DNA of 64,000 nucleotides from Kitagawia praeruptora (Eukaryota > Streptophyta > Magnoliopsida > Apiales > Apiaceae): positions 6,448,001-6,512,000 of the forward strand of contig CM075348.1 in the NCBI GenBank assembly GCA_037693485.1, read 5' to 3'. How positions within the stretch are numbered: the stretch's first letter is position 1; every line of letters starts with the position of its first letter. The position numbers and the translations under genes are program-made. The notes under the pieces were generated by a model that saw nothing but the letters and a program-made list of their open reading frames with translations, was not told the DNA's origin and made no database searches. Shown here piece after piece: positions 33,206 through 45,020 of this stretch.

Positions 33206-34665
33206 ATGAGTGTTATGCACTAAATCACGCAAGCGCATGTGGTTACAAGTAATATATAAGATTAAGTCCAAATTCGTTCCCACAGGGATCAGGTTATGGT
33301 TCTATTCAGTAAATATGCCTATGCAACAATGTATGGTTATTATGCACTGCTAAGACAAATAACAAATATGGGTTTTAACTATCTAAATTAACTAAAAAAC
33401 AAATTAACAAAACTACAAATTAAATAACTAGAAAGAATTGAAATCTAATTACTTCTGCAAGAAAAACCATGGAATCCTAACTTCATTAAATACTTCGCTT
33501 AGATCTGACGCCTTTAATCACTATATGCAATGGTTATGATATCTGATCGAATAACACGAAACAAGTATACGCTACTTCTCAGTATACGAATACCAAACTA
33601 AACATACATCCACAAAAGAGATAGAAGATGAATATACATCAATTATGCTTAGACCCTATATCTATATAGAATTTGAAAACATAGCGGTTGAAGAACAAGT
33701 TATCCACATTGATCACATAGGGTAGCATATTATCTCTAATCATGCCACAAATCATGATGTTAAAACATCAACCTATCATATGCTAGCATGACAAGTTCTA
33801 AATCTCAAGATCTACTCTCGTTTAGCAAGAGATTAACAAATTAGATGTTCATGACGCATCTAAACACATGAATCACAACCATACGAGGATATCAAGATAT
33901 ACATCACACACAGATCTTTAAAGCATCAAGATACTAAACTCCATAAATAAATCCGTTAGAATCCCATGACAACGATTAGTTCATAATTGAACCTCTCGTC
34001 ATCATGGGATCTGATAATACCATGAAAAAAAAAAAGTATTAAAAGATACAAATAAAACTAAGTAATTGATATGTAATGGTTATACTCCTAATAATGATAC
34101 AAATTACAAGGGTTGGATGTGTTTATATATGCCTAGATATCTTGCTCAACAAGAAAAACAACCTAGAATACAATTGGAAATAGGTTTGGGTACCAAAAAT
34201 ACAATTAGAATTCGAATAAGGGCAAAACGGAGATTTTCAGCATTTTTTTCCCCCGCAGGAGCGCTGCCTGCGCAGCTACCAGCGCAGCCTGCGCTGCCTC
34301 CCCTGTCTAGAGCGCAGCCTGCGCAGCTCCAAGCGCAGCCTGCGCTGCCTTGGCTGTCCAGGCTGATTTTTTCTGCAATTTTTTCTTTCGTTTCTCGTCC
34401 GTTTTCTTCCGTTCCTTTTGCATTCACTTCCCGTCTTCATTCCAATGTCTTGCAACACTCTTGATAGTTGATATTTAGTCACCATTCTTCATTCCATAGC
34501 ATAATCAACTCCAAAATCAACGGAAAATTCACCCCTAATCGATATTTCTCCAAACCTGCACAAGTAAATAAAACACATAAAACTACGACAATCTTGAGGC
34601 CAAATACACCAATTTAAGCCTATACGGAATGTTCCAAGTGGATATAAAATCCACTTATCAATGAG
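33206..34665 (-). mobile_element. Solo LTR (1450 bp) with 5-bp target duplication
   Basis: The LTR is 33211-34660, TG...CA, flanked by atgag at 33206-33210 and 34661-34665. There is no internal retrotransposon sequence, so it is most simply a solo LTR left by unequal recombination. Minus orientation is preferred because a TATA-like word (catatataaac) lies about 0.55 kb from the TGATAAGTGG end on that strand. The open frames inside (for example 34066-34464) are not genes. Confidence 0.82.
34257..34352. repeat. GC-rich gcgcagcctgcgc repeats within the solo LTR
   Basis: A 96-bp island contains gcgcagc(c)tgcgc-type words about six times, in an otherwise AT-rich LTR. Each word is close to palindromic. 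The composition contrast resembles the GGGCGCGCCC array of the Gypsy element, though the motif is different. Confidence 0.8.
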
Positions 34666-35880
34666 ATTCCTTTGTACTTTTATAACACGAAATAAAGTAA
34701 ATATTACGTATAACTATTCTGTTAAAAAGTATTAAATACTCTGAATTCTGATTGATGTAATAGATATCTTGACTTTAGGTCGAAAAATAAATTTTGCTAC
34801 AAATTAAATTATTTTAAAGAAAAATAATGACAAAAACATAAAATCTGAAAAACAAACAAATAACAAAGCAACAATATCATAAATATAAATACATAGTCAC
34901 ATGGCTTAGCTTGCTTTGACACCTCCAAAAACCCTTTTTCTATCCTATACATAATATATTATCTTTAAAATTTTAATCCGTGGGATGAAAATTACATATA
35001 CAAGTTAGAGTTTCATCAAAGATAATACATCAAAGATAATAAAGTATTTGAAAATAAAAGATATGTTATGGATTGTCACATTTTGTCCGAAGAATTCCTG
35101 AACTAATATGTAGCAATCAATCAATAATCAATCAATACTATTATATAAACAAGATGAATAAAAATTCGTACATAAAAAGTGAAGTTATATTTTTTAACAC
35201 TAAAAACATGAAAAGGAAAGTTGTATTTTTTAACACTAAAAACATGAAAAGGGAAGTTGTAATTATTAACTCTTAAAATTCGAACATAAAAAATGAAATT
35301 TGCAATTTTTAACATTAAAAACATAAAAATGAAAATTCGAACATAAAAAGGAAAGTTGTATTTATTGATACTAAAAATACGAAAAATTTGAAGGAATAAA
35401 GTAACAATTATAACATTAAAAATTGAAAAATCTATAAAATTGGAAAAATAGATCGTAACTATTTAAGAGCCACTTAATTGGAACCTTGATAAAAAAAGTT
35501 TCATGTGTCTGAGGATGACCTCAGCATTCTACTGAGATTAAACATTTTTAATACAAATTTAAGGATATTTATGTATTGATAAAAGTTTATATTTACAAAA
35601 ATGTCTGTGCTGACCCCTTATTTTATAAGTAAAAATAGATAGTTGTCCTCCCGCCCAGTTTTCTCATAATAAAATACAGTTAAACATTTTCAAAATTGGA
35701 ATTGAGTACCACCCATAAAAGATATAAATTCTATTTACGATCCGATTGAAATATATTTAAATATTTAATATTCGGAAAAATCTTTTAAAATCAATATTGA
35801 ATACTGACCAATAAAAGTCATATACACACTATATACAGTATAATCGAATTGATTTCCAAGCCCAGCCACGTCCCGGTCAT
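34666..35880. other. AT-rich intergenic DNA with degenerate about 43-bp repeats
   Basis: At 35172-35400 a unit of the type acataaaaag(t)gaaagttgta-ttttttaacactaaaaa is repeated about five times with many changes. The rest (34666-35171 and 35401-35880) shows no gene. Confidence 0.6.
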
Positions 35881-36300
35881 CTATATATATAGCAGGTGAC
35901 GATGGCCGGAGTGTAACTTGAAAAGAGAATACGCTAGCAAGACAGTAGTAAATATGGACAAAGTGTACATGGATTCTCTGAGACATGGAAGTGATCGATT
36001 TGAAAGTTTAAATGATGTGAAACTTGATCAGGTCCTCTTCTCTATTATACTTGTAGTTCTGTTGGAATTGATCTGGTTCTCTATTAATCTTGCTACTGTA
36101 ATATTAAATTATATTAGAAGTAAAAACTTTTGTATTGATTTCATATGCTTATTACAACTAAAATCAAAGAATTAAGTAGATACCTAATCGAGGAGGTTAA
36201 ACAAGTTATGGAATATTTTGATTGAGGAGCTTAAACAAGTTGAGGATACAGAGGTTGCTAGTGAAGAGCAAGTAGAAGAAAATCATGCGACGACTTGATT
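35881..36300 (+). other. Possible unrecognised short gene or gene fragment
   Basis: A ctatatatatagc TATA-like box at about 35880 precedes a less AT-rich stretch with an open frame from 35954 (MDKVYMDSLRHGSDRFESLN) up to aaacttgatcag, followed by a plausible gtcctc donor. I do not recognise the protein. A second stretch near 36240-36300 (gaggttgctagtgaagagca) also has coding-like composition. No continuous model can be built. Confidence 0.2.
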
Positions 36301-36618
36301 GCTTTCAATATGTCGAGGATTATAAAATAGTTGCTGATATTATTGAGGTTGAGCATATCGACTTCTCATTCTGAGTACTTGCCTAAGTCTCCTCTTACTA
36401 GCTAGTCAATTTTCGAAGTTCTTCGTATCTAAGCCGTTCTTCTTCAACTAGGGTGCCATAGAATACATATTCTCTTTCACTAGGGTGCCAATCGTTGCAT
36501 ATATGCAAACAGATGTTTAGGGAAGGCAAATGTTAGTCGTGGTCCTGGTCATTTTTATGTATCACAACTTTCTAGTATATTATTTTACCTATTGATATAC
36601 ACCTATTTTAATTTTATG

Positions 36619-36662
<44 letters not shown>

Positions 36663-36893
36663 CTTAAAAAAATTTGCACCTTAAATTACGTGTAAAAAGT
36701 CAAAGTGCCTATAATACTTGCAATGTATTATTTTGGGATATTCACAAAAATACCCAACTTTTTGAAAGTATTTTCAAAATTACTACATAAAGTTGCAGAT
36801 GAGGTTGCAAATGTTGCATTTGGGGTTGCAAACCAAGTTGCGAAGGTAATTTAATGATTTTAGTATATTTTATTAATGATTGGAAGATATGAT
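36301..36893. other. Intergenic, with an (AT)n microsatellite
   Basis: An AT dinucleotide run occupies about 36619-36658. Around 36790-36840 the words gttgcaaatg / gttgca recur five times. No gene seen. Confidence 0.55.
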
Positions 36894-37680
36894 GTGATAT
36901 TTAGGGCTGTTCACTAACCGAGTAGAGCCGAGTTGAGTTTTGACCTTAACGAACCGAGCCGAGCTTTGACCGAACCGAGTCGAACTTAAGTTGTTCACGA
37001 ATAGGCTCGAGCCGAGCCGAGCTCGATCCGAGCTCGAGCTGTTCTTGAACAATTAATTTTGTTGGAGATCTTAGTAGATCACTACTATTCTAACTAGTAC
37101 TAGTAACAAGTGCATTGTCACGGATTGTTATTTCTATTTTTTAAATAATATTTCTCGACGAACCAACCGTACGGATGTCAAGATATATATAATTTAATGA
37201 TATTCCCAAATTTTCTCGACGATCCAACCGTACGGATGTCAAGATATATCTAATTTAGTGATATTCCCAAATTTTCAAAAAATAAAAAATTAATTTGGTT
37301 GGAGATCTTAGTAGATCACTAATATTCTAACTAGTACTAGTAACTTGTGCTTTGTCACGAATTGTTGTTTCTATTTTTTTAAAAATCTTTCTCGACGATC
37401 CAACCGCACGGATGTCAAGATATATTTAATTTAGTGATATTCCTAAATTTTCAAAAAATAAAAATTAATTTGGTTGGAGATAAAAAATAAAAAGTAAAAA
37501 TTTTGATTTTTTTCGACCTTTAACGAGCGGAGCTCGAGCCGGACATCCTAATGCTCGACTCGAGCTCGTTAAGCTTAACGAACAAAAATCTTGTTCGAGC
37601 TCGAGCCGAACCGAGCTCTTATCAAGCCGAGCTCGAGCTGTTCGTTAAAATCTCTGTTCGTGAACAGCCCTAGTGATATT
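36894..37680. mobile_element. hAT MITE with perfect 8-bp target duplication
   Basis: The element is 36902-37672. Its termini are TAGGGCTGTTCAC and the exact inverse GTGAACAGCCCTA, flanked by gtgatatt at 36894-36901 and 37673-37680. Sub-terminal regions are rich in gagccgagc / gctcgagc words. The middle holds an imperfect direct duplication of roughly 240 bp (gttggagatcttagtagatc at about 37059 and 37300) plus shorter repeats of cgacgatccaaccg. No coding. Confidence 0.9.
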
Positions 37681-38063
37681 TTTGGGTATATGTTAATGAT
37701 TGTAAGATTATGTTTTAACTTAAAAAGTAACTTGTTTTGATTAGAAAAAAAATATTAATAATTGAAAGATATAGTACAAATAATATTTTTAGGTGATTGA
37801 GTTGTTGGAGCAGAGCAGAAGAAAGAGCCCAAGAAGAATCTCAATGCGGGTGGAGGAATTTTAATCGGAATGTAATTACGTTAATATTAGTAATTAGCTT
37901 TTTTAGTTGTTGTTTTTGTAATATAATAATATTATTAGCTATTTTAATAATTAGGATAAGCAATTAAACTAACAAATTTTCAATTTTTTGATTTAATATA
38001 ATAGTATAAATAAGGATATAAAGGATAGAGTAGTTACTCACTAAATTCGATGAAAAGCATGTG

Positions 38064-38639
38064 GAAAACAAATGGGTTAAATATCAAATTGGTCACTGAA
38101 ATAGTGGTCATATATCATTTTACTCACTGATTTCAACGGGATCTCATTTGAATCACTTAAGTCAGAATAAATATCAAACAAATACCTATAAATATGTGAT
38201 CGAGAATTAAAATACTTTTTTGTTAAATTTTATACATTTTTCTTCAATGCCACCATAACAAAATGAAAAGTCATAGATTCTAATATTTTAGATAATATAT
38301 TAAAAATATTAAAATTTATTTACTATTTATATTTGATTTTCTAGTTATTTTCTTTGATTTAATTAAAAATAAATAGTAAATAGATTTTAAAAATTTTAAA
38401 TATATTATCTAAAATATTAGAACCCATGACTTTTGATCATTTGGTTTTGGTGACATTGAAGAAAAATGTATATAACTTAACAAAAAATTATTTTAATTCT
38501 CGATCACATATTAATAGGTATCTGTTTGATATTTATTCTGACTTAAGTGATTCAAATGAGACCCCGTTGAAATCAGTGAGTTAAATGATATATGACCACC
38601 ACTTCAATGACCAATTTGATATTTAACCCGAAAACAAAT
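38064..38639. mobile_element. Fold-back element with 10-bp target duplication
   Basis: The element is 38074-38629 (556 bp), starting gggttaaatatcaaattggtc and ending with the inverse. Nearly the whole length folds on itself: arms of about 240-260 bp share caaatgagatcccgttg-type, taagtcagaataaatatc and gatcacatatt blocks, leaving only a short loop around 38330-38370. The flanks are gaaaacaaat at 38064-38073 and 38630-38639. The long TIRs and 9-11-bp duplication suit a Mutator-like MITE. Confidence 0.9.
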
Positions 38640-39191
38640 TCAGAGGATAACAGAGTTTGGAAGAGTGGGGGCAACAGGACTCTCAATCAATAGATTATCG
38701 GGCCTGGGCTATTTTTGGTTTGGGCCGCCTTCTCTTATTTAACTGTAGTTGTTTCGGTGTCTTAGTTTTTGGGATGGGCAGGGTAAATTTGGAAAGTTAG
38801 ACTAAAAAAATTAATTGGTTAATTATTAGTTAGGAGAACATGAGATATTTTAGTTAGAAATTATATTATAATTTAGCTAGAAACTACATTACATTTTAGC
38901 TAAAAAAAGTTAATCAGTTAATTATTAGTAATTATAATATTATTACTTTATTTAATTAATTAGAATGATCATATTTTTGGAAAGAAGAGATTGTAACTAG
39001 GAAAGTTAGAAAAGGTTATAGCTAAAAAAGATAATTGATTAGTTATTATTTAGGAAAAGTGTTGGTAAGAGCCGCGTGTAATATTTTGAGAAAATATTGT
39101 GTTTTGTTTCTTTTTTATAATTAAATAAAGTAGTTAAAGGTCAAAAAGTAAAATAATTAAATAAGGTAAGTACCGTACCACACCAAAACTT
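38640..39191. other. Intergenic, no gene recognised
   Basis: AT-rich, with a repeated pattern ttagctaraaa(c/a)tacatt around 38860-38900 and aattgattagttatta words. Nothing coding. Confidence 0.5.
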
Positions 39192-39317
39192 TCTATTCTA
39201 TTATATATCTAATACACCAACAGGGGTTTCCCTGAGCAAATTTATTCACAGGCTCGGACACTCCGAACCTCACTCCAAACCTAACTTTAAATATTTGTAA
39301 AAATAATGTTATTCAAG

Positions 39318-39376
39318 GGATTCGAACCCATGACCTTGTATAACTAATGAAACACCATAACCAGTTGAGCTATGTG
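39318..39376 (-). other. tRNA-like segment inside Helitron B
   Basis: On the minus strand the sequence has an A-box-like stretch (tagctcaactggttatgg) and a B-box-like stretch (gggttcgaatccc) at tRNA-like spacing. It cannot fold into a complete tRNA (no acceptor-stem partner seen). It most resembles a tRNA-derived SINE head or a decayed tRNA copy. Confidence 0.55.
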
Positions 39377-39415
39377 AACATTTGAGCTTATATTAAAAAT
39401 CATTATCTACATACA

Positions 39416-39507
39416 TAAACACATATATACATACATACATACATAATTATTAATTATACTACACATACATAAATAAATATACAGGTATACGTACATACAC
39501 ACATACA

Positions 39508-39541
<34 letters not shown>

Positions 39542-41162
39542 CATACATACATACACTACATACATAATTATTAATTATACATACATAAACATAAATAATT
39601 ATACATGCATATGTACATACACACATACATACATACATCCATACATACATGCATAATTATTAATTATACATGCATAAGTACTATATACATACATACATAC
39701 ATACATTTATGTTGTATAATCTATAAATATTTCATTATTTGTAATGTATTAATTGTTGTATAATTAATATGCATATTTATATATACAAACACATGTACAA
39801 ACATAAATACATACATATATAAATTTATGTGCATATATATATAATAATATACTATAATATAATATTATATACATACATACATGCATACATACTATATAAC
39901 ATACATACATGCATGCATGCATGCATACATACATACATACATTTATATTGTATAATCTATTAATATTTCATTATTTGTAATCTATTAATTGTTATATAAT
40001 TAATATGCATATTTATACATACATACACATGTACAAACATAAATACATACATATATAAATTTTTGTGGATATATAACAATGTACTATAATATTATATACA
40101 TACACATACTACATATTTTTGTTTATATGTATTAATTTGTAGATAAATCTCAGTTGGCTTAACTCAGATAATGTATAATTATTAATTAGAATGTATATTT
40201 GTAGATAATTATTAATTATACATGCATACGTACGTACATGCATACGTACATACATACATACATAACTATTAATTATACATGCATACGTACATGCATACAT
40301 ACATATATACATACATACATTCATACATACATAGTTACATACATACATGCATACATACATATATACATGCATACATACATATATGCATGCATAGTTATGT
40401 TGTATGTATATATGTATGTATGTATATATGCATACATACATATATACATACAACATAATTATTAATTATACATGCATACGTACATGCATGCATACATACA
40501 TACATACATACATATAATATATACATACATTTATGTTGTATAATCTATTAATATTTCATTATTTGTAATCTATTAATTGTTGTATAATTAATATGCATAT
40601 TTATACATACATACACATGTACAAACATAAATACATACATATATAAATTTATGTGCATATATAATAATCTACTATAATATTATATACATATATACATACA
40701 TACTATATAGCATACATACATACATACATACATTTATGTTGTATAATCTATTAATATTTCATTATTTATAATATATTAATTACTGCATAATTATACATAC
40801 ATAGACTTGTACAAACATATTGGCTTAACTCAGATAATGTATAATTATTAATTAGAATGTATATTTGTAGATAATTATTAATTATACATGCATACGTACG
40901 TACATACATACATACATAACTATTAATTATACATGCATACGTACATGCATACATACATATATACATATATACATACATACATTCATACATACATAGTTAC
41001 ATACATACATGCATACATACATATATACATATATACATACATACATACATATATGCATGCATAGTTATGTTGTATGTATATATGTATGTATGTATATATG
41101 CATACATACATATATACATACAACATAACTATTAATTATAAATGCATACGTACATGCATACA

Positions 41163-41194
<32 letters not shown>

Positions 41195-41560
41195 ATATAT
41201 ACATATATTAATGTTGTATAATCTATTAATATTTCATTATTTGTAATCTATTAATTGTTGTATAATTAATATGCATATTTATACATACATACACATGTAC
41301 AAACATAAATACATACATATATAAATTTATGTACATATATAATAATCTACTATAATATTATATACATATATACACATACATACTATATAGCATACATACA
41401 TACATACATACATACATTTATGTTGTATAATCTATTAATATTTATTATTTATAATATATTAATTACTGCATAATTATACATACATAAACTTGTACAAAAC
41501 ATAAATACATATATAAATTTATGTGGATATGTTATAATGTACTATAATATTCACTAACAT
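39416..41560. repeat. TACA/CATA tetranucleotide arrays, including a 666-bp duplicated block
   Basis: Dozens of runs of (TACA)n, with single-base variants (gcatgcatgc, acgtacg). A longer composite unit beginning tggcttaactcagataatg is present at 40155 and again at 40821, a direct duplication of 666 bp. Each copy contains a 72-bp inverted repeat (atagttatgttgtatg ... catacaacataactat) near 40390 and 41060. A block with tctattaatatttcatt recurs about six times. Long open frames in this region are artefacts of the repeat. Confidence 0.85.
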
Positions 41561-41743
41561 ATACCATATCTTATTAATAATTCTAGATCTACTTTAATTA
41601 TTTACGAATTAAATATTACAAAAAATATCCCAATACAAAAAAAACCTTCATGGCTATGTAAGTATAATACAAACTTGTATTAACATTAACTATCGTAAAA
41701 CTCATCAATCACATCTTTAATACGTAAACGCATAAAACAATAT

Positions 41744-41749
<6 letters not shown>

Positions 41750-41785
<36 letters not shown>
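41750..41785. repeat. (AT)n microsatellite
   Basis: About 18 uninterrupted AT units between the tetranucleotide arrays and the 3' part of Helitron B. Confidence 0.9.
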
Positions 41786-41788
<3 letters not shown>

Positions 41789-42303
41789 GAGCAAATGGGG
41801 GGGGGTTCCATGAGCAAATTTATTCATATAAAAAGTCATATTTACCTCTACTAATTATATCTATGTTATATTTCCGGGGGCTATTTAGATATTGCAACAC
41901 TAACATATTTATTACATATATAATAATAACTTATATGAACTAATATGCATTTATTATTATTTAATTAATACTTGAATGTATCTCTGTATCCATCCATTTT
42001 AACTCTATATATTAATATTTCGAAGTACGGTTTTGATCTTAACATTGACCAATTTATTACATATCGTTCAAGTTTATTTTAACAAAACAAAATATAGCGT
42101 AAAATATAAAATAGATTTAATTTAACCAGAATTATAATTTGCATGTTACGATCGGGTATTGCATAAATTCTATTTACTCAGAACAATTGCTACAAAGATA
42201 TGAACAATCGAAGATATCAACAAATCAATCCTACGTGATTACGAATAATTCATAAATTTGTAATCTAGAGCATGCTCGTGCCTTGCACGGGCTACAAAGC
42301 TAG

Positions 42304-43842
42304 TTATATTATAATAGCCGAAACATTAAAATGGTCGGTCGGTACCTGTTTTTACATAATTATCCTTACCTTTTTCAGGTAAAACATATAAATTTTTCTA
42401 TTTTTTACATAATCCCTGTGTCCCGTGTCGCATGTCACGTGTCGCCGCACCCGAGTCGGTGCTTCCTAGGTTTTTTGTAATAAAGTAAGCTATATTAATG
42501 ATAGTATCACCTTTTTATTCTGACTTCCATGTTAAGTAGAATATCTTATTCACTGAGTAAGGCAGGACTGAAGCAAAGTTCTTTGGTAAGAAAGATCCAG
42601 GTTTTGAGATTTGTAATGCAACTTTCGATTATTATGTAACTCTGAAAAATTTATATTACAATTTTGGAAAATTTTGTGAGTTATGTTTTGGAGTGAGGTG
42701 GATATGTAGTATTGTTTTTTTAATGGAAATTAGTCATTATTAATCTAATATCGTAGGCAATTGAATTTCACAATATACATGTAGTAGGACTTGATAGAAC
42801 TAAGGGTGTTATCAAAATAATTTACTAACAGTTCAAATATAAAGATACACATACATACCAAGATACTGAGAAGCACATTGTAACATTAATATCACAGCAG
42901 TTCCAAGTTTTCTTCCCACTCTCAAGATTGAACTGAGATTATTACATGGGAATGTATGTTCATGTAAGGTTTCTAATTTTCCATGATTTAGTTTTGCTTT
43001 CAAGAGTAAGTAAACTTAATGCAATGCACTTATGAATTGGCTTTGCTGAATTTTAGTAGCATGTATTTGCTTTATTTATTAAAGTTGGAATCAGATTTAA
43101 ATTTGCTTACTAGTTTTTATGGCTTATGGATTTTTTCTTTGGCATTACATCAGTTAATCATAAATAGTTGCAATGTGAGAGTATGGGTACATCAGTTTGT
43201 TCCCAGCTGGTGGCAGGTTATTTAATTTTTATCGATTTATAAATTCAGATAGCAAGTCTGGATGGCAAGGGATGTTAGGGTCTCGGTGTTTTGCTTTATC
43301 GGGGTCTTATTTACATTTGTGGAGAGTGATGCAGATGCAATTATGTTGGTTTTGTGTGCTTATTTACATTAGCTGCAAAGGGAGTATTGTTAATTTCACT
43401 GCTTTTCTGGTCGTCTTAAGGATCCCCATGTCCCATAAGAATCGCAGGTACGTGATGAAATATTGTGCGCTAGGAATTGGTTTTGAATTGTCTTCTCTGT
43501 GCTGGCCAAGACTAAGTCTTCTGGCCTTTGGGTTATCTATTGTTCTGCAGAGGTTTTGTGCGGCTTTGGTTTTAGTCTTGGTTGTGTTTTTTTTTGTTGT
43601 TGGGCTTTTCGGTATGTCAGAGTACCGTTGTTTAGAGATGGGGTGTCTGAGAGGTGTTTTGACCGTCTATCCTAGTTTCCTTGTGTTAGTGTCGGTTGTC
43701 GAAACGGGCGCTGATGTGTTGACTAATTAGTATAATTGAGTAATGCTGACACTTTTTGGACACTTACTAATTAGTACTAATTGAGTAATGCTCTGACACT
43801 TTTTGGTTTGCATCTCAGTGTTGGGGTATTGTAATCCCAGAT
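42304..43842. other. Intergenic; fragment of Helitron A start and unassigned open frame
   Basis: 42304-42335 (ttatattataatagccgaaac) looks like a short decayed piece of the Helitron A 5' region. An open frame at 43197-43730 (177 codons, hydrophobic) starts at no clear signal and matches nothing I recognise. It may be the decayed 5' neighbour of the LINE remnant that follows. Words of about 40 bp (agtaatgctctgacactttttgg) are duplicated around 43735 and 43785. Confidence 0.45.
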
Positions 43843-44571
43843 GTGCAGGTGAGTGGTCTGGGAGATTTAGCTAGTTGGATGGAAGTTATTTTGCAAGCAG
43901 TGAATCATGATAGGCAGTCAGAAGTGGTGACAGTGTGCTGGGCGATATGGAAAGCTAGGAATGAGTGGGTCTGGAGTCAAAAGCGGTCTCGTATTAATGT
44001 TGTAATTGCAGCAGCAAAGCAGTATCTTGTTCAATGGAAGCAAGCCCAATTAATCTCAACAAAGGATCTGTTCAAAACTACGGTGGTTGGGGATGGAGCG
44101 GAATTTTGGGTCAAGCCACAGAAGGATATTATCAAGATAACAGTTGACGCAGCAACATTTGATGAGTTCTCAGCTTTTGGAATTGGGATGTTAGCTCGAG
44201 ATTACACAGGGGAGGTGGTGCTAGGTAGATCAATCGTTTTCAGCAGGAAGGTTTCTCCAGAATATGCAGAAGCCATGGCCGTAAAAGAAGCTCTGAGCTG
44301 GGTAAAAGACAAGCAATGGAAGGAGGTGATTATCGAATTGGATTGTCTAGTTGCTGTTCAAGCAATACGGAGTAAAGTGGCTATGATATCTCCGTATGGT
44401 CAGGTGATAAATGAGTGCAGAAGGTTGTCTCTTGATTTAAACATTAATATGTTTTTTATTAAACGATCTGCTAATATGGCTGTCCATGTCCTAGTTAGGG
44501 GTTGTATTCTTTTCCAAATCGAGTGTTTGATAGGAGGTCTGTTCCTATTGAAGTTAAGGCTTGTATTTTAG
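43843..44571 (+). pseudogene. L1-type LINE C-terminal fragment with RVT_3 RNase H
   Basis: 242 open codons. The N-terminal part shows VCWAIWKARNEWVW, the usual linker before RNase H in plant L1-type LINEs. The RNase H domain has the acidic residues in KITVDAATFDE, PEYAEAMAVKEALSW and IIELDCLVAVQAI, and ends with RSANMAVHVLVRG. No reverse transcriptase precedes it, so this is a stranded 3' fragment rather than a host gene. The open frame is well preserved, so insertion or capture may be fairly recent. Confidence 0.75.
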
Positions 44572-44763
44572 CCGATTTGGCAAATTAATATAATCATTTA
44601 CTCGTCAAAAAGTGTCTAAAATGACACTTAATTGAGTAATTAAGATGACTCATGTCATTTTGGACATTTTTTTGAATTTTTATTTGGTTCCCTAGCATTT
44701 TTATTAGTAATTCTTCGTTGCTTGTTTATTTTTTTTCTCACTTTTTAATTATTATTTATAAAA

Positions 44764-45020
44764 TTAGCTTGAAAACCCGTACGATGCATATATTTTTTCT
44801 TAATATGATTTTTTTAATTTGAATTAAATTTTAAAGATGTGAATTTTGTAAGCTTAAATTTTCAAGTGATATGATTTAATCATGGTTATGGAAATATTGT
44901 CAATGATATTTTTAGAAAAATAGGAATTTTAGTTAGAAAATATAGAAAAGATAATATGTTCTAACAATCGTATCGATCTATCAAACTTTTAATATTTCAT
45001 CTTTAATAATATAGTATAGA
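44764..45020 (-). mobile_element. Short degenerate Helitron remnant
   Basis: On the minus strand it begins tctatactatattattaaag and ends with a decayed hairpin (gcatcgtacgggtttt) and caagctaat, in place of CTAG. Ends and size fit a small non-autonomous Helitron with a mutated 3' end. Confidence 0.5.

Larger units (their letters stand above)
39192..42303 (+). mobile_element. Non-autonomous Helitron (family B) filled with tetranucleotide arrays
   Basis: The 5' end TCTATTCTATTATATATC and the 3' end, hairpin cgtgccttgcacg then gggctacaaagCTAG followed by T, are Helitron-like. The last about 480 bp (from 41800) are shared with the second copy ending at 49971, as are the first about 240 bp. The middle 2.1 kb is TACA/CATA repeats. 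The base before the 5' end is T rather than the usual A, so the 5' border is less certain than the 3' border. No protein is encoded. Confidence 0.75.

Noticed and set aside
34066..34464. 132-codon open frame rich in Ala/Gln/Pro
   Set aside because: It lies inside the solo LTR and its composition comes from the gcgcagcctgcgc repeats.
39318..39376. Functional tRNA gene
   Set aside because: A- and B-box-like words are present, but no acceptor stem or complete cloverleaf can be formed, and the sequence is shared with other Helitron copies.
39459..40990. Several Tyr/Cys/Met-rich open frames (up to 115 codons)
   Set aside because: They are translations of TACA/CATA microsatellites and lack any non-repeat sequence.
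43197..43730. 177-codon open frame as a membrane protein gene
   Set aside because: It is hydrophobic by virtue of T-rich sequence, has no recognised domain or clear start context, and lies directly upstream of a LINE remnant.
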